Shown: positions 48,849-58,069 of the stretch, one piece after another
How positions within the stretch are numbered: position 1 is the first letter of the stretch
How the letters are laid out: every line of letters begins with the position of its first letter
Source of the DNA: Prevotellaceae bacterium MN60
GTDB lineage: Bacteria > Bacteroidota > Bacteroidia > Bacteroidales > Bacteroidaceae
DNA length: 64,000 nt
NCBI GenBank assembly: GCA_900199555.1
Contig: FZQZ01000004.1
Coordinates: 153,973 to 217,972 of the forward strand
Direction: 5' to 3'
Notes under the pieces: generated by a model
What the model saw: the letters and a program-made list of their open reading frames with translations, nothing else
Databases searched by the model: none
Told to the model about the DNA's origin: nothing
Program-made: the position numbers and the translations under genes

Positions 48849-49462
48849 TTACAGTTAAATTCCAAAACTTTTTTATCTTCCAACCACCCTTCTATATGGT
48901 CGTCAATCTTTACTGGTCCAACACCTACTGGGGTTCCTGTATATAACAGGTCACCAGTCTTCAGTGTAAAGAACTGGGAGATGTAGCTTACCAATTCATC
49001 AACCTTGTAGAGCATGTCGCAAGAACAACCCTCCTGCACTTTCTGTCCATTGATATCCAAATGGAAATGTAGTGCCTGTATATCTCGATAGTTGCTGATG
49101 GGCTGCCAATCGCCAATTACAGCTGACCCGTCAAAGCCTTTACAGAGTTCCCATGGCAGTCCTTTTTCGCGGGCCTCACGCTGCATGTCACGAGCAGTGA
49201 AGTCTATTCCCACTGTAACAGCATCGTAGTAGCGATGAGCAAAGCGTTCAGGAATACTTTTTCCTAAGCGACAGATGCGTACTACCAGTTCAGTCTCATA
49301 GTCTACCTGTTCCGACCAGTCGGGGATAAAGAAGGGCTTATGATCCTTCAATAGTGCCGAGTCGGCTTTGGTGAAGATGACGGGCTTCTCTGGTTTATAT
49401 AACGCTCCATCCAGCTCTTTATTGTGCTGGATATAATTCATTCCAACTGCAAATATCTTCAT
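48845..49462 (-). CDS. Fumarylacetoacetate hydrolase (FAH) family protein
   Basis: 205 residues with the FAH-fold core: MKIFAVGMNYIQHNKEL, IPDWSEQVDYETELVVRI (metal-binding Glu pair), VGIDFTARDMQREAREKG, PWELCKGFDGSAVIGDW and LLYTGTPVGVGPV. Members hydrolyse or decarboxylate 2-keto acids; some are oxaloacetate decarboxylases. The substrate is undetermined. It is translationally coupled to porU, which is a recurring neighbour order in Bacteroidales as far as I know. Confidence 0.9.
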   Translation of the reverse strand: MKIFAVGMNYIQHNKELDGALYKPEKPVIFTKADSALLKDHKPFFIPDWSEQVDYETELVVRICRLGKSIPERFAHRYYDAVTVGIDFTARDMQREAREKGLPWELCKGFDGSAVIGDWQPISNYRDIQALHFHLDINGQKVQEGCSCDMLYKVDELVSYISQFFTLKTGDLLYTGTPVGVGPVKIDDHIEGWLEDKKVLEFNCK

Positions 49463-49482
49463 ACGTTTAGATAATTTTGCTG

Positions 49483-49541
49483 CAAAGGTACAAATAAATT
49501 GAAAATTGAAAATTAAAAATTAAAAGATTTTTGTATCTTTG
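49483..49541. promoter_or_regulatory. Divergent promoters for FAH-porU-porV (-) and the 49550 gene (+)
   Basis: Minus-strand TACCTTTG at 49490-49483 and plus-strand TATCTTTG at 49534-49541, separated by an AT-rich repeat. The plus-strand box ends only eight bases before the ATG at 49550, so that mRNA is nearly leaderless. Confidence 0.7.
49494..49526. repeat. AAAATTGAAAATT short-period repeat between divergent promoters
   Basis: AAATTGAAAATTG then AAAATTAAAAATTAAAAG at about 8-10 bp steps. It fills the spacer between the two -7 boxes and could also be curved or upstream-activating DNA. Confidence 0.6.
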
Positions 49542-49549
49542 CAGCCAGC

Positions 49550-50527
49550 ATGAAGAGAATAGTGACCATCCTTGTTGCATTGATTATAGTCTGTGGCGTA
49601 TGGGCGCAGACTGATATGCGATGTGTACAACTGCAAGGCCATCCTTTAGAAGGGCCGATAGACAGTGTACGCAATCAGTTGTTGCTAGACGACTGGACAG
49701 AATGGGGACACTCAGATGATGGTGAGGACTTCTACTTTAGAGGAAAATACTATGGTATTAGAGCTAAACTAGCCGTTAGTATATCACCATCTAGCAAGTT
49801 GTTGACATCTGCTTTTGTTTCCGTGGGGCCCTATAGCACAGAGCGTATGCTAAATCAGAACTTACAGTATTTCCTCCACAAACTCAAGGAACATCATGGC
49901 GATTTCGTGCAGCGCAATGGCGCATGGGTTTATATGGATGACTTCGCTAGTGTGAAGTTGTCGGTGGTTGATAATGAAAACGGTTCAAAAGATATCCGTG
50001 TATTCTATCTCCCTATGGCTACCTATTATAAAGATGCAATATCAATGGGACTCCATGGGGCTGTGCAGGAAATTGTGACAGAGAATGCTGTTGCAGAAGA
50101 TCAGTTTCTACATTTCTCTCAGGATGGGCAGATAGAGAATCCCGATCTTATACAACGACATTATAATCGTTATGGATATCTGGTGGAAGCACAAATGACC
50201 GAGCAAGAAGGATATAGCAAGGTTACGTATGAATATGACAATAACTATCGCTTGATACGTCGCACGCTGATAAACGACACTGCTGCCATCAAGTATATTA
50301 ATGAATATACCTATAATGAACGCGATGAGATAGCATCGCAGAATCAGAAGGTATTCAAGGGAGACGAGTGTGTGATGACCATTAATATGCACAACGACTA
50401 CATGACACGTGATGAGCAAGGCAATTGGACAACAAATTCTCTGTCTCTCTCGTATTGGGAGAAAGGAAGTCAAAGCCAGCAAACCACAGTATTGCAGAAA
50501 CGTACTTTAGTTTATTGGGAAGAATGA
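49550..50527 (+). CDS. Secreted protein of unknown function
   Basis: 325 residues with signal peptide (MKRIVTILVALIIVCGVWA, then QTD). The N-terminal part (about 25-150) is a compact alpha/beta region. The C-terminal part (about 190-325) has repeated RHYNRYGYLVEAQMTEQEGY and YEYDNNYRLIRRTL strands like YD/RHS-type or MORN-like beta hairpins. No catalytic motif was recognised. It is coupled to the HAD phosphatase gene by ATGA. Confidence 0.65.
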   Translation: MKRIVTILVALIIVCGVWAQTDMRCVQLQGHPLEGPIDSVRNQLLLDDWTEWGHSDDGEDFYFRGKYYGIRAKLAVSISPSSKLLTSAFVSVGPYSTERMLNQNLQYFLHKLKEHHGDFVQRNGAWVYMDDFASVKLSVVDNENGSKDIRVFYLPMATYYKDAISMGLHGAVQEIVTENAVAEDQFLHFSQDGQIENPDLIQRHYNRYGYLVEAQMTEQEGYSKVTYEYDNNYRLIRRTLINDTAAIKYINEYTYNERDEIASQNQKVFKGDECVMTINMHNDYMTRDEQGNWTTNSLSLSYWEKGSQSQQTTVLQKRTLVYWEE

Positions 50528-51222
50528 GAAGAGAAGATATAAAAGTAGTGGCTTTTGATGCCGATGATACATTGTGGGATTGTCAGACGTGGTTTGATCG
50601 TGTAGAACAACAGTGTTGTGAACTCCTTGCGCCCTGGGCTACAGCTCGTGAAGTGAGTGAGGGCTTATTTGCCACAGAGCGTAAGAATCTCTCGCTAACA
50701 GGTTATGGTACCAAGGCTTTTACCTTGTCACTCATTGAGAATGCCGTGCGGGTTAGTCACGAACAGTTACCTGCTAGCATCGTCATGAAACTCATAGAGA
50801 TGGGACAGCAATTATTACGTTTCCCAACAACTCCCTTGCCTGAGGTGGAAGAGACGCTTCGCCAGTTAGCAGAGCGCCGTCACTATCGTTTGGTGGTATT
50901 TACCAAAGGAGAACTGATGGATCAGGAGTCGAAGCTAAGTCGTTCGGGCTTGGAAGAGTTCTTTTCACATGTGGAGACTGTATCTAATAAAACAGAACGT
51001 GAATATCGTCAATTATGTGAGAATCTAGACGTTGCTCCAGAACAGACATTAATGGTGGGTAACTCTTTCCGTTCAGACATTGCTCCTGCTTTAGCTGCTG
51101 GTGCGTGGGCTGCTTATATTCCATATCATGTTGTATGGGAGTTGGAGAAGAGTGATGAGTTCCCGCATGAACGCTTACAGAAAATTAGCCACTTCTCTGA
51201 GCTCTTGGATATATTATACTAA
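50524..51222 (+). CDS. HAD superfamily hydrolase
   Basis: 232 residues from ATG 50524 (overlapping the previous stop); an earlier in-frame ATG at 50425 lies inside the upstream gene and is rejected. HAD motifs: VVAFDADDTLWDC (motif I, nucleophile Asp), VVFTKGE (II), the Lys in SNKTEREYRQL (III) and LMVGNSFRSDIAPALAAG (IV). It is likely a small-molecule phosphatase; the substrate is unknown. Its last 38 bases overlap the end of the convergent comEC gene. Confidence 0.9.
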   Translation: MRREDIKVVAFDADDTLWDCQTWFDRVEQQCCELLAPWATAREVSEGLFATERKNLSLTGYGTKAFTLSLIENAVRVSHEQLPASIVMKLIEMGQQLLRFPTTPLPEVEETLRQLAERRHYRLVVFTKGELMDQESKLSRSGLEEFFSHVETVSNKTEREYRQLCENLDVAPEQTLMVGNSFRSDIAPALAAGAWAAYIPYHVVWELEKSDEFPHERLQKISHFSELLDILY

Positions 51223-52675
51223 GAGCAACATAGCTGCTACCTATTATTACATATAGTAGAAATAGTTGCAGGGTATTGATATGTATTCCTTCAATACTGC
51301 TTAAAGGAAGTTGAGAAATGAAACTCAACAGTTTGTTCATTGTAACAACTATCCAAGAGAGTATCATTGCTATATAGCCTACTGCCCCTGACCACCAATA
51401 GATGCTAACACAAAGCAATACCAGATAAAGGATGATGCTGGCCATAGGAACAACGATGTAGTTACTCAACAAGAACCAGGTGCTAAACCGCTCAAAATAG
51501 TAGATAATCAATGGCGCTGTTCCTATCTGTGCAGCAACGGAGATGGTCGTAGTTCCCCAAACGAGGTGAAGTAGTCTATGTCGTTGTTGGATGTGTAACG
51601 GAATCATGCTATTGATGAGCGGATGAAACAATGTAATACCGAGTACGGCCATAAACGATAGTTGGAAGCTTACGTCATACATGGCATAAGGATTAATTAT
51701 TAGCATGACAATAGCAGTGAATGCCAATGTGTTAATCGACATCTTATCGCGATAGCCTAACGAAAGTAAAGCATAGATGCTGATAATAAAAGCTGCACGC
51801 GTGACACTTGTTGATAGTCCTGTTAGTAAGGCAAATCCCCAAATAGCTATTACAGTTATTACTTGTGTCGTAATACGCCACCGATGCCAACCTATCAGCA
51901 TGTTGATAATGCTATAGATAATCATTAGGTGTAATCCGCTCAAGGCCAAAATATGTGCTGCACCAACTCTTGAATAGGTATCTTTTATAGATGTGCTTAC
52001 ACTATTTTTATCGCCTAGCGTCATGGCAGCAATCACGCCTGAAGCTTCATGGTCAATGTCCCATTGATGAAAACTTTCTAATAGTTGATGCCGCCAATGC
52101 AGAAAGCGTAGACGTATACGTTGAATCTTCGATAAACTGCTTAATGGTAATACCTGACTTTGCCATTCATGGGGCCTGATAAATGCCTCACCAGTATATC
52201 CGAGACAAAGCAGATAGCGACGATAACTAAAATGTCCTCTCTGCCATTCGTGAATTTTTTTTATTTGTGAACAAAATACTAATCCGTTGCCTAATTGTAT
52301 CTGTTCGCTCTTTTTGTCTCGCAAGACACTACATCGCCATTTATATCTCCCTGTGATGGATAGCGCATCAAAAACAATGACTTTCTCCTTTATCTTAGGT
52401 TCGCTAATCACTACGGCTTTCCATTCTCTATTATCCGTTGGCCATTCAATGTCAAGCTGCTGTTGGTGCCTACGACCTAATATCATTCCTATTAGAATGA
52501 CACAACAGCCGATACTGATGGTTTGAATTCGTGGATAGCGTTTGACTATTAATGTCGTTACGATAGCAAGTGCTAATGGTATCAGTCCTGTAGACCATGT
52601 GTCTAGCCATCCGCTGAGTGCGATGCCAATCATGATACAGGCTGCTAAAGGTAGCAACGGAGCGTGTATTTTCAT
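51185..52675 (-). CDS. comEC: ComEC/Rec2-family membrane channel, short form without beta-lactamase domain
   Basis: 496 residues. The N-terminal membrane segments and an OB-like DUF4131 region (about 75-190) are followed by the Competence membrane core with AAHILALSGLHLMIIYSIIN (near 236) and AFALLTGLSTSVTRAAFII-like helices. Full-length ComEC proteins of 700-800 residues carry a C-terminal metallo-beta-lactamase domain; here the chain stops after the last helices. ComEC moves single-stranded DNA into the cell. comF and yifB (ComM-like) lie elsewhere in the window. The 3' ends overlap the HAD gene by 38 bp. Confidence 0.85.
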   Translation of the reverse strand: MKIHAPLLPLAACIMIGIALSGWLDTWSTGLIPLALAIVTTLIVKRYPRIQTISIGCCVILIGMILGRRHQQQLDIEWPTDNREWKAVVISEPKIKEKVIVFDALSITGRYKWRCSVLRDKKSEQIQLGNGLVFCSQIKKIHEWQRGHFSYRRYLLCLGYTGEAFIRPHEWQSQVLPLSSLSKIQRIRLRFLHWRHQLLESFHQWDIDHEASGVIAAMTLGDKNSVSTSIKDTYSRVGAAHILALSGLHLMIIYSIINMLIGWHRWRITTQVITVIAIWGFALLTGLSTSVTRAAFIISIYALLSLGYRDKMSINTLAFTAIVMLIINPYAMYDVSFQLSFMAVLGITLFHPLINSMIPLHIQQRHRLLHLVWGTTTISVAAQIGTAPLIIYYFERFSTWFLLSNYIVVPMASIILYLVLLCVSIYWWSGAVGYIAMILSWIVVTMNKLLSFISQLPLSSIEGIHINTLQLFLLYVIIGSSYVALSIIYPRAQRSG

Positions 52676-52708
52676 GTTGTATCTATTGTTTTCTGCTTAT
52701 GGGAACGC

Positions 52709-52716
52709 AAAGATAC
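52709..52716 (-). promoter_or_regulatory. -7 box of comEC
   Basis: Minus-strand TATCTTTG, 33 bp upstream of the start codon. Confidence 0.55.
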
Positions 52717-52789
52717 AAACTTTTTGTGAATTATGTGGACGTTCTTCCATTTTTTATTCTTTTTATTTTTTTATTTTCATCATTTTCTC

Positions 52790-52797
52790 TACCTTTG
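52790..52797 (+). promoter_or_regulatory. -7 box of the glycosyltransferase pair
   Basis: TACCTTTG ends 18 bp before the chosen ATG at 52816. It rules out the upstream in-frame ATG at 52699. Confidence 0.7.
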
Positions 52798-52815
52798 CAC
52801 ATATTTATATTTACA

Positions 52816-54084
52816 ATGCGAGTACTGATAGTCAATACGAGTGAGCGTACAGGTGGTGCTGCTGTGGCGGCAGGTCGGCTGATGGAAGCGCTCAATAATC
52901 ACGGAGTGAAGGCTAAGATGCTGGTGCGTGACAAGCAAACAGATCATCTGACGGTGGCTGCTTTACCTGGTCAAAAGCGTATGCAGCTGCGTTTCCTTTG
53001 GGAACGTTTCCTTATCTGGTTGCGTTTACGCTTTAATCGTGAACATCTCTTTGAGGTGGATAGTGCCTGCTGCGGTGCTGATATTACAAATATGCGTGAG
53101 TTCCAAGAGGCTGATATTATCCATTTACATTGGATTAATCAAGGAATGTTGTCGCTACGAGGTATTCGCAAAATATTAGATAGCGGTAAACCTGTGGTGT
53201 GGACGATGCACGATATATGGCCTGCTACGGCTATTTGTCACTTAACACTCGATTGCCGCCAGTTTGAAACGCAGTGTGGCCATTGTCGTTTGTTGCCTAA
53301 TGGCGGTTCAGACAACGACTTCGCTACTCAAGTATGGCATCGCAAACAGAAGATGCTTGAGAATCGTCAGATTACTTTCGTGGCTTGTAGCCAGTGGCTG
53401 GCAGGAGAGGCGCAGAAGAGTGCATTGCTTGCAGGACAACAGATAAAGAGCATTCCTAATCCGATAGATACACATATCTATGCTCCTAAGGATAAGCTGC
53501 AGGCTCGTAAAGCAGTTGGTTTACCAATAGAAGGACGAATCATTCTCTTTGCTTCTCAGCGTGTTACTAATCGCAACAAAGGCATGAATTATCTTGTTGA
53601 GGCTTGTCGCTTGTTGGCAGAACAGCATCCAGAACAAAAGGATGATATCACAGTAGCCATCTTAGGTGGCCATGCGGAAGAGATAGAAGGGCAACTGCCT
53701 TTCCGCACATGTCCATTGGGATATGTCAACGACGAGCAGCGTATAGTGAATATCTATAATGCTGTTGATGTTTTTGTGCTCCCTTCCTTGTCGGAGAATC
53801 TGCCAAATACCATTATGGAAGCAATGGCATGTGGCGTTCCTAGTGTAGGATTCAGAATAGGAGGAATTCCTGAAGAGATAGATTATCAGCAGAATGGTTA
53901 TGTGGCTAACTACTGTGATAGTGAAGATTTGGCTCATGGTATCTGGTGGACTTTGTTTGAAGCGGATCAGGAGGCTGTGCGTCATGCCTGTTTACAAAAA
54001 GTTGCCCACAATTATTCACAACAGAGTGTAGCAAACCGTTATTTGGAAGTATATGAAAGTCTCCATCGTCACTATTACCTATAA
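52816..54084 (+). CDS. Glycosyltransferase family 4
   Basis: 422 residues with two Rossmann lobes (GT-B). N-terminal MRVLIVNTSERTGGAAVAAG with the GG loop, VVWTMHDIWPATAICHLTLD in the first lobe, NPIDTHIYAPKDK in the linker, and a C-terminal nucleotide-sugar site VFVLPSLSENLPNTIMEAM, ACGVPSVGFRIGGIPE. It resembles WcaC/putative colanic acid-type transferases. The acceptor is unknown. It overlaps the next glycosyltransferase by 32 bp, so the two likely act in one glycan or LPS pathway. Confidence 0.9.
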   Translation: MRVLIVNTSERTGGAAVAAGRLMEALNNHGVKAKMLVRDKQTDHLTVAALPGQKRMQLRFLWERFLIWLRLRFNREHLFEVDSACCGADITNMREFQEADIIHLHWINQGMLSLRGIRKILDSGKPVVWTMHDIWPATAICHLTLDCRQFETQCGHCRLLPNGGSDNDFATQVWHRKQKMLENRQITFVACSQWLAGEAQKSALLAGQQIKSIPNPIDTHIYAPKDKLQARKAVGLPIEGRIILFASQRVTNRNKGMNYLVEACRLLAEQHPEQKDDITVAILGGHAEEIEGQLPFRTCPLGYVNDEQRIVNIYNAVDVFVLPSLSENLPNTIMEAMACGVPSVGFRIGGIPEEIDYQQNGYVANYCDSEDLAHGIWWTLFEADQEAVRHACLQKVAHNYSQQSVANRYLEVYESLHRHYYL

Positions 54085-54835
54085 TGCCGCGCGTACCTTG
54101 CAGCGCACACTTGATAGTGTGGCTTGTCAGACGTATGCTGATATTGAACATCTTATTATAGATGGTGCCTCAAAGGATGATACTGTAGCTATTGCTGAGC
54201 GTTATCAGCAGCATAGTACTCATACGGTTGTCATTCAGTCAGAACCAGATCGCGGCCTCTATGATGCGATGAATAAAGGTCTTCAGAAAGCTACAGGTGA
54301 TTATCTTGTATTCCTTAATGCTGGAGACACTCTCTATGCTTCTGATACTATAGAAACAGTAGTGCAGAAGGCTTTGTCATCTTCCCGTATTGAAGAGAAA
54401 AAGCCCGCTGTGATTTATGGTGATACAGCCATTACTGATAGTGAGGGCCATTTTCTTCATTTGCGTACGCATCGTCCACCTGAGCACTTGACATGGAAAT
54501 CATTTGAAAAGGGGATGTTAGTGTGTCATCAGGCTTTCTATGTTCGCACTGATATAGCTCGTGATTTCCCTTATGATTTGCAATATCGTCATTCTGCCGA
54601 TGTCGATTGGTGCATCCGCATCATGCGGGAGGCAGATCGCCAACATCTGCTGCTAGTTAATACGCATGCCATCCTTGCTAACTTTGAAGAGGGTGGTGAT
54701 ACCACGCAGCATCATCATGATTCTTTGAAAGAACGTTTCAAAATAATGATGCATCACTATGGTCTCTTTCAGACCGTAGTGATGCATGCATGGTTTATTC
54801 TTCGTTTGCTATTTAGAGCTGGTACTCATACATAA
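54053..54835 (+). CDS. Glycosyltransferase family 2
   Basis: 260 residues, GT-A fold. The N-terminus MKVSIVTITYNAARTLQRTL, ADIEHLIIDGASKDDT, SEPDRGLYDAMNKGLQKATG and the DxD-like YLVFLNAGDTLY are classic for WcaA-like enzymes. HSADVDWCIRIMREA holds the later acidic motif. It starts inside the 3' end of the GT4 gene. Its own 3' end overlaps the convergent arabinofuranosidase gene by 23 bp. Confidence 0.92.
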   Translation: MKVSIVTITYNAARTLQRTLDSVACQTYADIEHLIIDGASKDDTVAIAERYQQHSTHTVVIQSEPDRGLYDAMNKGLQKATGDYLVFLNAGDTLYASDTIETVVQKALSSSRIEEKKPAVIYGDTAITDSEGHFLHLRTHRPPEHLTWKSFEKGMLVCHQAFYVRTDIARDFPYDLQYRHSADVDWCIRIMREADRQHLLLVNTHAILANFEEGGDTTQHHHDSLKERFKIMMHHYGLFQTVVMHAWFILRLLFRAGTHT

Positions 54836-56816
54836 CCATTGAGTATGGTGCCAAATCTACGCTGAACTTCTTCTGAGCCTTAATGGCCTCCTTCTGAGGA
54901 GTAATAGGCTGAGCCTCATAGTTGTTTTCTGCATCAGCAGCACCAGTCAGTGTTGTCTTGGTACCCTTCTTCAGAGAGAAACGACTCAGGTTGATGTTGG
55001 CCTTCTTTGCGTCAGCACTAGCATTTACCATCTTGACATAGAGCTTGCGAGTCTTTACGTTGAGGATAACAGACTGACCGTAGTGTACATCAGCCTGTGG
55101 CTGCTCAACACCAGGTTCGTCGCCCTCGAAGCTAACGCAGTCACCATAGTAATACTGGCCACTTGAGAGACCGAACAACTGCTGTACGTAATAGCTGCAG
55201 GTGGGATAAGCGCGCTCGTTGTCGAAATAGATCATGTCAGGATTCCAGTTGGTAGCATTCTTCTTGGCAAAGAGTGGCGCATAACTAGTCATGGCAACGA
55301 TGTCGGCGTTGCGCTCAACGTGCAATAGATACAAACCTTCAGCCAGCGCATCAATGAGCTTCTTATCCTTTGCGGCATATTCACCCAGATAAACCTTAGT
55401 CTTGCGGTCGCGAGGATAGCTGTCGTACTGACGCTTGTTCAAGAAGTAGGTGTTGGGCTCATAGTAGTGTTCGTCGATGATAGGCATACCTAGTTCGCCA
55501 GCCAGTTTCCAACCATTCTCCAAGTCTGGGTTGCCAGGATGAGAACCGGGACCGGCGGTACCAACGATGATGATGTTGGGATAAGCCTTCATAATCTTTT
55601 CGTACATATACTTGAAACGCTCGTTGAACTCTGGAGTGATCTTCTCCTCGTTACCAATACCCAGATACTTCAGGTTGAAAGGAGCGGGGTGTCCCTGCTC
55701 GGCGCGAATCTTAGCCCACTTAGATGTAGCGGGATCACCATTGGCCCATTCAATCAGGTCAAGAGCATCTTGTACCCACTCGTCCATTTCTGCCATAGAT
55801 ACTGCATCCTGTGCCTGAGTCCTCATGCTCCAACCACCATTGGTTCCCTGACAGTTAACACCGCAAGGCAGAATGGGTAATGGCTCCATGTTCAGGTCCT
55901 CGCAGAACTGGAAATACTCATGATATCCCAGACCTACAGACTGGTGATAGCCCCATGTGTTCTTCTGCTGTACGCGCTGTTCCTTAGGACCGATAGTGGT
56001 CTTCCAACGGTAAGTGTTCCAGAATCCGTCGCCACCTCCGTGTACTACGCATCCGCCAGGGAAACGCATGAATTTAGGCTTCAGGTCGGCCAATACTTGT
56101 GCCAGGTCTTTGCGCAGACCATGTCCTTTATAGGTGTCTTGTGGCATAAGTGAAACCATATCTACATCCAAATCACCGGTGTTCAGCACGAGTACTTGTA
56201 GAATGGCGTTTTTGCAGTCTTCAGAGGCTGTCAGCGTTGCGCTATACTTTTGCCACTTCTTGTTGTTTACATCGAGAGTAGCCTCAGCCAGCACCTTAGG
56301 ATCCTGTCCCCATCCCTGAGGTACACCTAGCACGATGCGCACTTGCTTGGCAGCACCGATGTTGCGGAAGAAAGCTGAGAAATCGTATTTAGCTCCAGCT
56401 TTTACGGAGATTCCGTCGAAACCTGCGTTCTCTAGGCCGAAACCTTTCCAGCCCTTATAATCGTAATACTCCTTCACACGCTCTGTGTGTAGACGCAGAT
56501 AGGTGGGGTTGTTGGGATGAATACCATCAGTCATTCGAATCTCCAGTTTTCCCAAAGAGTGGCCAGGACGAGTCATCTTCCATGCTGTCGTTGGACCCCA
56601 TCCGTCTTTCTCGTTAGGATTAAATTCGAATGAACCATTCTGAATCAGTTCTGCATAGAGACCACCATCTGCTGATGAGCTGATGTCCTCAAAGAAAATA
56701 CCAATCAGCTCGTCGCTAATGGCCTTGCCGCCCTTAGGGGCAGTCATTGGTTTCTGAGCGTTAAGGCTCAGTGTCGCAGCCGCTAGTATAGCGGCCAGTG
56801 TTGTACGTTTGGTCAT
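54813..56816 (-). CDS. Alpha-L-arabinofuranosidase (GH51)
   Basis: 667 residues with signal peptide (LAAILAAATLSLNA). An N-terminal carbohydrate-binding-like beta domain (about 95-200) precedes the TIM barrel with the acid/base glutamate in YLGIGNEEKI near 389 and nucleophile in VYLGEYAAKD near 474. A C-terminal beta sandwich ends the chain. It should release arabinose from plant arabinoxylan or arabinan, and export places it in the periplasm or on the surface. No SusC/SusD or other hydrolase is adjacent, so it is not in a classical polysaccharide utilisation locus here. Confidence 0.92.
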   Translation of the reverse strand: MTKRTTLAAILAAATLSLNAQKPMTAPKGGKAISDELIGIFFEDISSSADGGLYAELIQNGSFEFNPNEKDGWGPTTAWKMTRPGHSLGKLEIRMTDGIHPNNPTYLRLHTERVKEYYDYKGWKGFGLENAGFDGISVKAGAKYDFSAFFRNIGAAKQVRIVLGVPQGWGQDPKVLAEATLDVNNKKWQKYSATLTASEDCKNAILQVLVLNTGDLDVDMVSLMPQDTYKGHGLRKDLAQVLADLKPKFMRFPGGCVVHGGGDGFWNTYRWKTTIGPKEQRVQQKNTWGYHQSVGLGYHEYFQFCEDLNMEPLPILPCGVNCQGTNGGWSMRTQAQDAVSMAEMDEWVQDALDLIEWANGDPATSKWAKIRAEQGHPAPFNLKYLGIGNEEKITPEFNERFKYMYEKIMKAYPNIIIVGTAGPGSHPGNPDLENGWKLAGELGMPIIDEHYYEPNTYFLNKRQYDSYPRDRKTKVYLGEYAAKDKKLIDALAEGLYLLHVERNADIVAMTSYAPLFAKKNATNWNPDMIYFDNERAYPTCSYYVQQLFGLSSGQYYYGDCVSFEGDEPGVEQPQADVHYGQSVILNVKTRKLYVKMVNASADAKKANINLSRFSLKKGTKTTLTGAADAENNYEAQPITPQKEAIKAQKKFSVDLAPYSMVMYEYQL

Positions 56817-56844
56817 AAAAATAGTTGTAAAGGGTTATGTTCTG

Positions 56845-56852
56845 CAAAGATA
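56845..56852 (-). promoter_or_regulatory. -7 box of the GH51 gene
   Basis: Minus-strand TATCTTTG, 28 bp upstream of the start. Confidence 0.6.
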
Positions 56853-56950
56853 GTGATATTCTATGAAATAGCCAAATATGTTATATATCTATAACATTTA
56901 TTTATTGCTAATAATTCCTAACAGGTCATTCGTAATTCATAATTATTATA

Positions 56951-56958
56951 TACCTTTG
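56951..56958 (+). promoter_or_regulatory. -7 box of the FMN-binding gene
   Basis: TACCTTTG, 22 bp before the ATG. Confidence 0.7.
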
Positions 56959-56980
56959 CAGCCGTAAAAAGATTGATAAG

Positions 56981-57364
56981 ATGAAGAAAATAGTTTTAAG
57001 CATATTCTTGATAGCTGTTTGCATGGCCAGCTATGCAGACGACGTGATGAGAAAAGAGAAAGATGGCACATATGTTATCAATACCACCACGTTGGCACAG
57101 GACGTTAAGGGCTATATGGGAGCAACACCTGTTGAGGTGTATATCAAAAAGAATAAGGTTGTTAAGGTCGTTATGCTGAAGAGTCAAGAAACTCCTAAGT
57201 ATAATGCGCGTGTCAAAAAGAACATGTTACCCTTATATGAGGGTGTCAAGATAACAAAGAAGAGTTCCGTAGATGTAGATGGCGTAACAGGAGCAACTTT
57301 CACTTCAAATGCAGTAAAAGAGAATGTGAAGCGTGCTCTGCAGTACTATTGGCAGCATAAGTAA
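56981..57364 (+). CDS. Exported FMN-binding domain protein
   Basis: 127 residues: signal peptide (MKKIVLSIFLIAVCMASYA) plus one FMN-binding domain. The motif VDGVTGATFTSNAVKENVKR matches the site that ApbE flavinylates on a Ser/Thr in NqrC/RnfG-like domains. It is thus probably a periplasmic or surface electron carrier with covalent FMN. No reductase, ApbE or partner lies nearby, which is unusual for such domains. Confidence 0.85.
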   Translation: MKKIVLSIFLIAVCMASYADDVMRKEKDGTYVINTTTLAQDVKGYMGATPVEVYIKKNKVVKVVMLKSQETPKYNARVKKNMLPLYEGVKITKKSSVDVDGVTGATFTSNAVKENVKRALQYYWQHK

Positions 57365-57403
57365 TTGTATAAATAGAATAAGTCGTGTAACCGAAGGTTA
57401 CTT

Positions 57404-57446
57404 AAGAGGCGAGTACTTCCACTAAGGATGCACTCGCCTCTTGTTT
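57404..57446. terminator. Terminator between the FMN-binding gene and the chromate transporter pair
   Basis: AAGAGGCGAGT/ACTCGCCTCTT 11-bp stem with a 17-nt loop, then a T-rich tract. It lies between convergent genes. Confidence 0.8.
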
Positions 57447-57493
57447 ATTGCTTTTGTTTTGTAACTATCCTATTGGGACATGATGATGTACGT

Positions 57494-58069
57494 TTAGTAC
57501 AGCAATACTAATCCTGCAATAGCGCAATAGAGTATCATGCGGATGGGATTGATTTTGATGAACATCACGCCGATGAAAGCGCTGATGAAGAGAAAACAGC
57601 TAACAAAGAACTGCCAGGCATCTTCTTTAGGTGAAGAGAAATTGTCTGCTGTGCATAATAACAAGGTAGCTGCAGCTAACAATCCAACTACTGCAGGGCG
57701 TAACCCCTTAAAGATGCTTTCTACAGAACGAGTGTGCATGTACTTCATAAACATCTTGCTGATAAGTATCATCAAGATAAGTGAAGGTAGCACCAGTGCG
57801 AAGGTTGCTACTGCAGATCCGAGAATAGCTACAGGAGTAGAATATCCGGCGTTGATGACGGCTGTATAGCCACAATAGGTGGCAGAGTTGATACCAATAG
57901 GTCCAGGTGTCATCTGTGAGATGGCTACGATATCAGTAAACTCGCTGCTCGATAGCCAATGCCAATGTTCCACAGTCTCATGCTGAATCAGTGATAGCAT
58001 ACCATAGCCACCACCAAAGCCAAAGAGACCTATCTCAAAGAATGTAATAAACAGATATAGGAAAATCAT
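57494..58069 (-). CDS. chrA: Chromate transporter, short-chain subunit (second of pair)
   Basis: 191 residues with about five or six membrane helices. Motifs FFEIGLFGFGGGYGMLSLIQ and ISQMTPGPIGINSATYCGY mark the CHR family. Short-chain CHR proteins work as pairs with opposite topology. It overlaps the first subunit by four bases. Chromate or sulfate-like anion export is inferred from family only. Confidence 0.88.
   Translation of the reverse strand: MIFLYLFITFFEIGLFGFGGGYGMLSLIQHETVEHWHWLSSSEFTDIVAISQMTPGPIGINSATYCGYTAVINAGYSTPVAILGSAVATFALVLPSLILMILISKMFMKYMHTRSVESIFKGLRPAVVGLLAAATLLLCTADNFSSPKEDAWQFFVSCFLFISAFIGVMFIKINPIRMILYCAIAGLVLLY

Noticed and set aside
54813..56816. Polysaccharide utilisation locus around the GH51 gene
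   Set aside because: No SusC/SusD pair, sensor regulator or second glycoside hydrolase is adjacent.
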